A DNA stretch of 64,000 nt from Liquidambar formosana (Eukaryota > Streptophyta > Magnoliopsida > Saxifragales > Altingiaceae): NCBI GenBank assembly GCA_039720395.1, contig CM077829.1:20620685-20684684 (forward strand), in the 5' to 3' direction. The notes under the pieces were generated by a model, which had not been told where the DNA came from, did not search any database, and was given only the letters and a program-made list of their open reading frames with translations. Made by a program: the position numbers and the translations under genes. Below, one piece after another: positions 22,202 to 33,189 of the stretch (position 1 is the stretch's first letter; the number at the start of each line of letters is the position of its first letter).

Positions 22202-24742
22202 GAGAGCATAAATTCAAAATTTTGGTTCTAACGATTCCTATGCTGAAAATGATACAAATGGTTTGTGCTAACATGAGCCAAGGGTGAGCTGTGATGTCTG
22301 TGACTGAATGGAAATTGCTAGGAAAGTTCCAGTGTTACGGGCTGTACCGTACAGATTTAACCTGACCTGACTTGGGGACTGACCATGTGCTTCTACGGGA
22401 TATTATCGTATGGTGATGATTGGTGTGATTGTGTGTTGTGATGATCATCAAGGGGTTGGAATACGAATCAGGCGGTGGTTGGAGTGTTTTTTATGTTTGT
22501 GCGTATTAGATGATAACTTTTGAGGTCATTTGATGCAGCTTCCTAAAGGTGGATCATGGAGTAGGACTTTTTTGGCACAACATTTTGAATTGATTTTTTT
22601 TTTCCAAGTGAATTTTGGTGTAGTACTACATTTGAGCATCTCTTCCTGTCTATTTCCTTCTTAATTTATCATTCTTGAAAGAAAAAAAACAAAGGGTTCT
22701 GGTTTGAGAGCGTCCATTCGAAAAAAAAAAAAAAATTTACAAAGTTTAAATACATAATCCTCATTTGTGAATTGACAAATTTAACAAAATAGTGATAAGA
22801 CATCACCAATAAGTGTAAAAGGACACTAAAGGTGGTCATTCCTGAATTTCTTAAATGATTATTAAACAAAATTGACATGATAACTTCGGTATTTTGAAAT
22901 ATTGTAAAGCTAAGTTATGATTTATGCCTTCAAACGAATAGATATAAAATTGTCTTGAATTGTATGAATATTTCGAATTGGATAGACAGCCCAAACAGGT
23001 CCAAAATGAAGTAAGATCGTTGCACGTGATTGGAATTGTTTGGCCAAACAGGTATTTTTGTTTGAATGCTAGTTGCAATGTGAAGAAAGGGACTATGATG
23101 GTATTGTCCCATCCTAGCCTATTCAAGTTTTTGTACAATATGATAAGGTGCTGTTAAGTATCTTAGGTAAATTTATTGGATTATTGTACCAAGTGAAGTA
23201 AATTTTACAATCTTTATTTAAGTTCAAAATTTAAAAGAATAAATTTTTAATTTGTCATTGCTACCTCATTTGGTAAGAGGATTAAGCAAATTTATTCAAT
23301 ATCATTAGCATATTTAGGAAAGTTTATTTTTCTCTAAAGTGGCTTGGTTGGCAATTACCTATAGGACACTACTTGCCTCCGCCCAGGAGGAGCTCATTCC
23401 CACTTGACCACTTCCATTCATAAATCCAACTTACACAACATGGATGAACTCAGAGGCCCACCCTAGGTTCAACCAGAGGACTCATCAGGCCACTTGCAGC
23501 ACAACCAAGCCCTACTTTCAGTTTAGTGCTTCACCCAACCTTGGATCGGGTCAAGTTGCTCAAGTTGTAAAGATTGGCTAGAATAAGTACCAAAAAAATA
23601 TTTGTTTGCTTGGTATTGATAAGCATATACCGAAATGTCCATGATCAAGCATGCCTTAGAATTAGGGGTATGCACAAAACCACCCAATTTGTTCCATTTC
23701 ACACCAATTCAAAAGGTCTAAAGAAGTTAGGTGGCGTGGGTTTTGTCAAACAGTCAATAAATCAAACCAGTCCACTTTTAATAAAACATGTATAAAATAA
23801 TTAAAAAACAAATATACAATTAAATAGGTAAGTGTATATCAAGTTTTATATAACCACCTTAAATAGGTAAATTTTTTAAATTTATTTACAATCATAATCC
23901 GTTAAGATCCAATAATTAAGAAAAGACCCAATCGGAAATGACATGATAGATTGATAGGACCCGCCACCTGCCTAAATTGATAGTAACAAACCACTCAAAA
24001 AAATCAATTAATGCACTAGTTTTTAGCACCTGTGATTTGGCGGTGGGATAGAAATGATAGGTTGGTTTGTGTCTTTCTCGTTAAATCGCTCCAAATCGAC
24101 TTACACATATGGTGTGGTGAAAAGTGGATGATTTAGGTTGAGGGCATAGCACTAATCATACTATAATTCTCTCCAGACCATCTTTAATTATGATGTTGTG
24201 CATGTACATGTATCACATGTGTCACACCACCTCTATTTAGAAATAGGAAAATTTTAAAGAGCAATGTTATATAACCTAACTAATTTATCCACATTTGTTT
24301 ATCAAATTGATGTAGCAACTACATGCATGGAATCCACATCAACCATGTTAGTTGGGCAAATAATTAATCCATTGCATTTTCCAATTTTTAGAACACAATG
24401 TATCTAGTAAGATTTAGGAAATATTCATAACCTAGCTAGGATTTCTTTTCCAAGGGGCATTTCCTTTTTACTTCCACCCTTGAATGGATTTCCCCTATTA
24501 AACACGTTTATATCTTCTTTCACTCCAAGAACCCTATAATCTCTCTCTCTCCAAGAACGGATTTTGACAGATTTACCACTTTACTTTAAGATCAGTACTA
24601 AGAAAACGCACCATTGATAAAACAAGTTCCCGCAGCAGTGATCACTAAATATCCACAAGTGCATGTCTAGGATGAAGAACCACCATCCACGGGAGGAGTT
24701 TTCCACCTAACTGACACTCTGTGATGGGTCTTTTGATTCCAA
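22202..24742. other. AT-rich intergenic sequence up to the assembly gap
   Basis: No convincing gene. Oligo-A and oligo-T runs near 22590 and 22720. A TAGGGGTATGCA-like phrase near 23660 could be one end of a hAT-type MITE, but I find no matching second end. Confidence 0.45.
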
Positions 24743-24842
24743 NNNNNNNNNNNNNNNNNNNNNNNNNNNNNNNNNNNNNNNNNNNNNNNNNNNNNNNNNN
24801 NNNNNNNNNNNNNNNNNNNNNNNNNNNNNNNNNNNNNNNNNN
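24743..24842. other. Assembly gap (100 N)
   Basis: Exactly 100 N, a conventional placeholder of unknown true length, followed directly by a 39-base T run (24843-24881). Any frame crossing it is meaningless. Confidence 1.
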
Positions 24843-24881
<39 letters not shown>

Positions 24882-25079
24882 CCAGTTTGGAATAGTAAAT
24901 CGATACGTTTTTTTTGTTGATTTTGTTCTTGTTTTTGGAGATTTTAGATTGGGAAGAGTAAATCAGTATGCTTTGGTTGTTTTTGTTCTCGTTTTTGCGA
25001 TTTTAGGAAGATGGAGTTGTATCAGCATGCTTTTGCATCAGTATGCTTTCGCATTCATGTTTTTTTTTTTTGCATTTAA

Positions 25080-25440
25080 CAGTATGCTATTACTGCTACA
25101 TATAATATTTTCTCAGTGTGCTTATGCTATCATGTTTGGTTTCCCAATAGTATGATGTTACTGTTGAGTATAATACTTTGAATCAATATATTGAGTATAA
25201 TAATTTGCATCAATATGCCTTTGCTATCATGTTTTTTGTTTCCAACCATATGGTGTTATTGTCACATATTATATTTTGGAACAGTGTGCTTTTGCTATCA
25301 TGTTTTTTTGTTTCCAACAGTATGGTGTTACTGTCACATATTATATTTTGCAATGTGGGGTTTGCTATCATGTTTTTAGTTTCCAACAGTATGCTGTTAC
25401 TATCACATATAATATTTTGCACATTATGCTTTACACTCAC
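25080..25440. repeat. Minisatellite, about 70-bp unit, five copies
   Basis: Recurring phrases AGTATGNTGTTACTG, CACATATTATATTTTG and GCTATCATGTTTTTNGTTTCC. Copies start near 25082, 25149, 25246, 25319 and 25388. The second unit carries an extra insertion. Adjacent to the assembly gap and T run. Confidence 0.75.
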
Positions 25441-26091
25441 ATAAACTATTGCCCATTTGACTTATTACCTAAATTCATTGTTGCATATAGAAACAGTAGC
25501 AGAAGGTGGCAGCTCAAAGACACTAAAATCAGCAAAAAAATATGCGTGAAGATGCTAAAAAAAAAGAAAAAAAACAGAAATGCCAAGCCACTATCAATTG
25601 GCCTATCCAAAAACTAAAAGGGGCAAGCGAAAGGGGAAAAGGGTGGACAATGATAGTGTGTGAGGCAATTAATACAAAAGTACATATTCGCTTGAACTGT
25701 GAATAGGGGTGTGCAAATTTTTCATTTCTACTGGGTGTTGTTTATTTTTGCAATCGTAACAGTAACAGTTTACTATTGATTTATTTCTCACTACCAATTT
25801 GAAAAATTTCATAATAGTGAAAGATGCGTAGTATGTCTATTAAATTGCCAACACTTGCATAGTAACAGTTTACTATCCGATTGTATGAACTTTAAAAGAT
25901 AAATATGCATCTACGTTTATTTTTCCCAAAGAGAAGCATATTTCTCGCATTTGCAATGCAAAAAAAACCATATGGTGGCAATTCAATACTGATGTGTAAC
26001 AAATTGTCAATAGGGGTGATCAGATATTCACTTGTATTGTGATGTTGTTTGCTTTTTCCTATTTTCCACAGTAACAATTTACTATTAGCAG
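25441..26091. other. Intergenic sequence before retroelement A
   Basis: AT-rich sequence with no recognisable gene. It ends at the first LTR terminus. Confidence 0.5.
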
Positions 26092-28802
26092 TGGCACCCC
26101 ATTTTTGCACCACCTACTAGGGCTCATCATTTATGCATGTTTTTGTTTTGTTTTTGAGTCTAGTCACTTGCATTAGGTTCTAGGGTCACAAGGACAATGG
26201 ATATGAATTTTGGTTCAATTCGGAGTTGATCTTGAGGGATAATAAGAGCTTTTGTGACTTAAGGGGCATAATCGTCTTTTAAGTCCCAAACTTTTTCATT
26301 TGACCTTGGAATGATCTCCAAATTGTCAATTAGAGTTCATATGGATGCATATGAGGTATTTCTAGGTTCAATTTGATGAATCAATGGCTCAGGATTAAAA
26401 TGGCTCAACGTAGTTCAAGTTGGTTAATTGACCCTCCTTTGGTTTAGCTCTAATTGACTCACAATTACCAATCAAATCTTTTCAAATTGACTTTAATTAG
26501 TCATCCTTTTACCCCAAAAGTGTTTTATAAAGTTTAATTTTGATATGGAAAGCATTTGGTTTGATCCTATGTGCATACCTATGCTTAGCAAAGGTAGAGC
26601 ATAGCGGTTAACCGCCTTTGTCAAACCTAACCATACCCCCCATGGTTAGTGGTTTTCACCCGAAAATGTTCAAAATGTATTCCTCATCGAAATACGATCG
26701 TTTTTGCTTTTGTTTCATCAAAATCGGACTTCATTTGCCCCTTGAAACACTTCTAGAAGGGAAAGGAGGCAAAATAGGAGAAAAATCCGAAGTGGGCTCG
26801 GGTGACCACCCAGCCCCAGGCTGCTAGCCGCCTGGGCCCAGGTGGCTAGCCGCCCAGGCCCTGGTGGTCACTTGAGAGCACTTTCCTATTTGCTCTATGC
26901 TTCCTTGCTGAAGTGGATTTCTTCCTATTTTGACGTATTTGGGATCTTTTGGACGAGTTTCCTTCTAATTTTTGGTAACTTCTAAGTTACTTAAGCCCCA
27001 AGGGGTCTCTAATAGCCCTTGGATTAATTTCTAGGGTTTTAATCCCAGCTATTGGTCAATCTTAATTGAGCTCTACAAATACCCCCCTATGCTTCAGCAC
27101 AAGGGCAGCCACTTTATGCCTAAAAACCTAAGTGTTTGAGAGAGAATAAGAGAGAGAGACTTGAAGGAGAGCTGGAGTTCTTGCTGTAGCCTTGGAGAAC
27201 ATTGGTTCAAGTCATCCATAAGAGGAAATGAGAGTCTCTACAGTAGCAAGGAAGCTTTCCTAAGGTAACCTCACTCCTTATTTATGCTGAATGTGGGTTT
27301 TCATATAGAATAGGCTTATTGCATGTTAAAGGTAGCTTTTTCATCATTTATTAACACTCTAGCTAGTTAATATACATGAAATACCTACTGTTTATCATAA
27401 GTTTAGCATGCTTTAGGGCTGTCCTATATGTTTTTAAGCATAGTTGTGATTCTTGTGCTTCTGTTGTCCTTGTTTTAGAGTAGCATCATTGCATGTTAAT
27501 GTTAGGATTTTTATCATGTTCTATTACTTTAGTTAGTTAATATGCATGATTTAGGTTCTGTTTAGTTTGGTTTTAGCATGTTTAGAGTTTGTTTTGTATG
27601 TTTTTAAGCATATTTGTGAATTTAGGGTTTTTAGTGTCCTTGTTTTAGGTTAATTTTCATACAGCATGTTAGTTTAGGCTTTTTATTGGTTTTTCTTCAT
27701 AGTTGCTATATATGTTTTACATATGGAATAACTATGATATTTTTGCATGCATGTTAGTTGATTTCTACGGTTTTTATGCATGATATGATTCTAGGATTGT
27801 GTTGGGGCTTATGAAAGTTCACTGTTTTTGCTATTAGCATGTTTAGTGGATGCTTTTAGGCCTTAATACTATTCTGTCCAGATTTGCATATTGTTGTGTT
27901 TGCATGGTTTTGAGCACGTGTAAGGGTGCAAATAGGTGTGGTAATTGTCCTATGGCAAATAGGGCTGCCATTGCTTGAAATTGCTAATGCTTGGAGCTAT
28001 TGCGCTCAGGTAAGTGGGTGTAAAGTTGCCCCAATTCACCTCTCTTCCTTATCCTTTCTCTTCTCCTTCCCTAGGGTTATTTTTAATATGAATCTATGGC
28101 ATAATCAAAGGTTTCCTTAACCAATAAAATTTTGGTTTTTACTAAAGTTTCCATCTTGTGGAATTCTAAATTCAAACTTGGTTTATTTATCATATTCAAC
28201 TCTCTTTCAAATAAAGGAAACCTAGGGTTTTTACCATAGGTTTATATTAGGATTTAACCCTAATTCTAGTCGAACTACGTGGACTTTGATCCATGTATTT
28301 CGTTGCATGGTACGTAGGCGCTCTTCGCGAGGCTCAAGTCCATTATAGGATCCAAGTATCCTAGATTTCTTTCTTTCTTTCTTTTCTTTTCTTTATTTTT
28401 TGTTTTTATGTGCTTATTATGCATGGATGGATTAATGGAATATATGATATGCATGCTGTCTTGTGATGATATTTGCTGGTTTTTTTATAGAAAAGATCTT
28501 AATTTAGCCCAAATAAATTGAGAAACCGAAAGGGTGACATGGGTGCCTATAGGCTTTGCGTAGAACCTTCCCATGTCATAACTTAGCCTCCGAATCCTCG
28601 ATTTTTTTGGTTTCCAAAAAAGACTTGTTTTTTCCTTTCCTTTTTAAACATGGAGTCATTCAAATTGTTTTCTTAAAACAAAACTATTTTTAGGGTTTTC
28701 CTTATTTCCTTTAAAAAATAAGGTGGCGACTCCTTTCTCTTTTTCAAACCTATTATTTATTTTTCTTTCCAACCCTTGTGGGCCCAATTTCTGCGGTTCA
28801 CA
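26092..28802 (+). repeat. 5' LTR of element A
   Basis: Begins TGGCACCCCATTTTTG, against TGTCACACCCCATTTTTG in the other copies, and ends GGTTCACA three bases before the primer site. Length 2711 bp. TACAAATA at 27074-27081 is the likely TATA element, with a GC-rich palindrome about 200 bp upstream (26797-26876). It is the same subfamily as the LTRs of C and D. Confidence 0.85.
26797..26876. repeat. GC-rich palindrome, copy 1 (LTR of A)
   Basis: 80-nt near-palindrome from CTCGGGTGACCACC to GGTGGTCACTTGAG around a GGGCCC centre. It contains a degenerate CTGCTAGCCGCC on the left and GTGGCTAGCCGCC on the right. It is more mutated than the copies in B, in line with the age of A. Confidence 0.9.
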
Positions 28803-28805
28803 GTT

Positions 28806-28823
28806 TGGTGACTCCACTGGGGA
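28806..28823 (+). promoter_or_regulatory. Primer binding site of element A (tRNA-Arg type)
   Basis: TGGTGACTCCACTGGGGA directly follows LTR end CA plus a 3-base spacer. It is close to the complement of the 3' end plus CCA of a plant tRNA-Arg, whose mature end reads about TCCCCAGCGGAGTCGCCA. It differs from element D (TGGCGACTCC) by one C-to-T change. Confidence 0.75.
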
Positions 28824-29665
28824 TTTGTGGGCTAGACTCTATAAGGTTTAATTGGGCTAAACTAATTTCTTATGTTTAATTAAAATCAATCACATGCATC
28901 TGCTTGATTGTGTGCTTTCATTTATTATATTGTGTGCACAAACTGCTACATGATAGGTTCGATTGTACCTCGATGTATCCTTGCCAACGATGGGCCTAGT
29001 TTCAACCTTGGTTTTCCTGATTCCAAGTGTTGGGGCGAAAGCTATCAACCTCTCTTGCATAGTACCCTTGGGTATATTAAATGAGTTAATCACGTACTGC
29101 TGGACCCATGCGGCGTTCCTGATGCCACATGTGGTTAGGTATAAAGATTGCTCAAGCAAGTGAAGGACTCTAGCCTACCCTCTCTTAGTTCATGTAGTGG
29201 GCCTTGTAGGGCACTATGGTCTCACCTTTATGTACCCACAATTGTTTGTAATGATGCTATGCTGTGTTTGTGGTGTGAGGCTTTATATCTTATGCCCTTA
29301 ACATATACCTTTAAACCCTAACCTTTGTTAAGGCCATGGGTTAGGAGGAATAAGTTAAGGAAGTAGGATGTAAAGCTATGTTTGTGATGTGTTAATCCAT
29401 GGGAATTAATTAAACCTAATTGAAGGACTCTATACCCTATTCGTTCAAACATACCCTCAATCTATGACCCTTGTAAAGGTAATTGGATAAAAGGAATGAA
29501 TTAATTGAATATGGTGTAAAGACCGAATTCATTAAGGAAAATATGAAGGTTTAGGACAAGTCCTTAGGCTAAAGGTTGAAACTTTTCTATCCATAGACGT
29601 GCTTGGCTTAGATCCGCAATCCGCAAGGGTGTCTAGTGAGTGTTGAAACTACCCATCAAACAGAC
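28824..29665 (+). other. Leader of element A with strongly conserved block
   Basis: Untranslated leader between primer site and gag. The segment 29061-29168 is almost identical in elements B (complement, about 55592-55700) and D (about 62720-62827), although the LTRs of B differ greatly. On the opposite strand the block is open for about 80 codons in all three elements. Confidence 0.6.
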
Positions 29666-32600
29666 ATGGCTGACGAAAGAACTAGTGAGGGGTACTTTGA
29701 CCTTGAGGCTTGCCTTAAAGCTATCATGACCAAGCTTGACCATACCGCCGAGACATCCGATACCGCATTGAAAATGGCTCGAGAGAACCAACAGAAGATG
29801 GCGGATCTCGAACAAAATGGTTCTAAAGCCCATTCCTCGGGTATACCTCATGGGGCTGGCACCGAAGAGGGACCCCAATCCAATGAGAACACCAAGACAA
29901 GTGGGGAAAGTAGCTCAAAACCTATGGTCATCAACCTAAAAGGGGAAGCCAAGGGGAAGAGTACTAGCAGTGATTCCGTATTGGCTAGCAAAGTAGAAGC
30001 ATTGGAAAGAACTGTAAAAGGGATTCGTAGGGCCGATGACATGGTCGATGTGCGGACTCTATCTCTATTTCCAATGGCTCGTATTCCATTACAATTTAAG
30101 ATGGCAGAGTTAGAAAAGTTCGATGGGATAGGTTGCCCTAAGACTCATTTGAAGATGTATGTGTGAGCTATGCACCCTCGAGGGGCCACTGACGAGCTTT
30201 TAGCTCAAATGTTCCATGAAACTTTGGCCACTTCTGCTTTGAAATGGTTCTTATCCTTGGATGAGAACAGAACTCGAACTTGGGAAGACATATGCAATGA
30301 GTTCTCGGAGCACTACAAGTACAACACAGAGGTGGATGTTACTTTGAGAGACCTGGAAACTACCAAGCAAGGGGCTCATGAAACTTTCTCCGCGTATATT
30401 ACAAGGTGGAGATAAAAGGCATCGAGAATGACGGATAGGCCAAATGAGGAGGACCAAATTCAGTTGGTGGTTAAGAACTTGCTGCCCGTGTACCACAAGC
30501 ACCTATTTGCCTACTAGTTCCAGAATTTCAAAGCTCTCATTGGGGCTGGCACGCAGGTTGAAGATGCTATCAATGATGGGACAATCAAAACTGAGGAAGT
30601 GAGGAGTCGCAAGACAAACTTTACTGGGAAGAACAATGCCGAGGTCAACACCATAACTTAACCCATTTAACCCTTCTCTCTCAATGATGTCAACCCACCT
30701 CACCAATTCACTGAACTATTCATGCCACTCGAAAGAGTCCTTGAAAAGCTCGTAAGCTGTGACCTATTAAAGCCACTCGACCTAAGACCCCCACCAAATC
30801 CCTTACCCAAGAATTACAATGAGAATGAGTACTGCAAGTACCACCAATCCAAAGGCCATGCCACCAACCGTTGTATTCGCCTTCGCCACCAAGTCCAAGA
30901 CCTCATTGACAAGCAAGTCATCTCACCACCAACCCGTCCAAATGTTACCTGTAATCCCCTCCCATCACACAACAACACACCCCCACCTAACACCATAAAT
31001 GCCATTGGGATTGAATCATCTCACCCCCGTCGGCCCATAAGACAATATACTCCACTCCCCATGACTTTAACCCGTCTTTTCACCATTTGCTGCAACAACA
31101 GCCTTATCATGCCACTCCCACTAAAGCCAAGGCCATCAATCCCTCACCAATATTGCCAATACCATCGTGCACCCGGCCATGACACCGAGGCTTATTTTAT
31201 ACTGAAGAAGATCATTCAAGACCTCATTGACCAAAAGGTTTTGTTGTTGCCCAAAAAATCTATCCAACAAGAGCTGAAAGAGAGATATAAAGCAAGGGAT
31301 CCTCAGGTTGGCCTATTGGGTGAATCATCAGGGAAATTTGATTACTATGTGCTGTACTCAAGCCTAACTCCAGTATTAGATGAGCCGATAGTCCCTACAG
31401 GTTGGGATGACCTACCAGTGGAAATGGAGAGCATTGACATGATAGACTGGGATCACTTAATGAATGACTCCGAAGAAGTCCATGACATATGGGCTAGCAA
31501 TAACGAGTTGGACCATATAACCAGAGGGGGTCGTCATTTCAAACCTCCACACCTAGAATCCGAAAATCCGTTGGAAGATTTGGAAGGGCAGAGGCGCCTT
31601 AGCTTGCAAAAAGAAGAGGATGAGGTGCTTAGGCAGCTGAAGAAGACCAATGCCAACATCACTATTTGGGGTTTACTCATGGCCTCGCATAAGCACAGAC
31701 AGACCGTGTTAAAACTGTTGAATCAGATACAAGTGCCCATTGACACATCCCCCGAGGGATTGGTACATTTGGTGAATCCAACTCCCAAGAACTCAACCAT
31801 TGTGTTCACCGATGTAGACTTACCTAAAAGCGGGCCAAGCCATTCTCAAGCTCTCTACGTGACCATAGACACTATGGGGAAGAGAGTCCCTACCGTCCTT
31901 ATCGACAATGGGTCTGCACTGAATGTATGTCCTCTCCGAATTGCCACTGTCTTGGGTTTGGGACCCACCGATTTCATGCCATCTGGGCAGACCGTAAGAG
32001 CTTATGACAACACCCGTCGAGAAGTAATAGGGGTGGTTACCTTACCTCTAATCATGGGACCCACTGAATTTAGGGTGTAATTCCAAGTGTTGGATGTGTC
32101 GTCATGTTTCAACTTGCTATTGGGCCGACCCTGGATCCATCCTGCTAGGGCTGTACCATCTTCACTCCATTAAAAGGTGAAGTTTCCTTATGAAGGAGCC
32201 ATAGTAACACTTTAAGGGGACTATGAATTGAAACTCGCAGGCGTGCCTATATGTGAGATATAACCCGAATCAGCGGCAGTACCACTATCTGGGTTTAACT
32301 GTGTCCAATGTATTGAGAAAGAACTTGAGAAGGGTGAGTTAATACTTTTGGACTTTTGCCCCCATGGCAATTTGCACGTCAGTGAAATCATGAGAAGAAT
32401 GAGTTTCTTTCCAGGCATGGGGCTAGGGCGTCACCAACAAGGGATCCCTAAGTTTGTCCAGAGCCGTGTCACCTCATACACCTTTGGGCTAGGATATGAG
32501 CCCTCCAGAGATGATCATGCGGAAATGCTGAAGAGGACCAAGGAGAAAGTAAGAGCCAAAGCCGATGGAAGGGTGCCAGACCTGAGGATCTTGCTATATC

Positions 32601-33013
32601 GACCTACTTTGAATGGTTACTTCATCAAAGAAGGGGATGATTTTCTATATTGCGGGTTTCCAGAACCCACCTTTGACCAAGCCACCAAGACCAGAGTTCC
32701 GGGATTTGAAATCTTCTTCACCGAATGGTATCCGATCACAGCTAAAATGGTGGATGATGAAGCCATCAATGATGAGTTCTGGGAAAAGAAAGAGGAGGAC
32801 TAGGTAGAGAACCTTGATGTAGGGGCTATGAATGAAATGTTTCAAGACATGATCCTCACCATGGAAGACTCGACCATTGAAGAACTTCCGGGTTCGTCCA
32901 TTAGCCATGCTACCGTGCCACTCCTTATTTGGTACTTTGAAAATGGTGTCATTGCGGAGATCCATAAAAAAGAAGACCTTGGCCTACCTGATAGCAGCTT
33001 GCAGGTGTCTTAG
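29666..33013 (+). pseudogene. gag-protease of element A, with multiple stops
   Basis: Starts MADERTSEG, with the same layout as the intact gag of B: coiled N terminus, capsid-like core (ELEKFDGIGCPKTHLKMYV), two C-x2-H-x4-H-x4-C-like clusters (one damaged), an aspartic protease motif VPTVLIDNGSALNV, a G-patch-like GMGLGRHQQGIP and a conserved FIKEGDDFLYCGFPEP block. At least ten in-frame stops interrupt it; most correspond to CAA, CAG or CGA changed to TAA, TAG or TGA, and one to TGG changed to TAG. It cannot encode a full protein. Confidence 0.85.
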
Positions 33014-33189
33014 TTTAGTAATATTTCCCTAATTCAATAAGATGTATCTACTTAAGTCACTTTGTGGAGTCATAGTGTTGATACAGATTTGTTTGTTTTC
33101 TTTCTTCCTTTGTGTGTCATTCCTACTATTCATAGTCAATAAAGTGTGCTTTCTTTTTCTATATATGCAGTGTCTCTTTTCTCTCCTCT

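Noticed and set aside
23655..24120. hAT-type MITE beginning TAGGGGTATGCA
   Set aside because: No second inverted end or target duplication could be found.
24721..25155. Open frame spanning the N gap
   Set aside because: It consists of unknown bases, a T run and minisatellite sequence.
28890..29159. Antisense frame in the leader of A (also in B and D) as a separate gene
   Set aside because: Kept only as part of the conserved-block finding. The DNA conservation alone would keep it open, and no start context or domain supports a protein.
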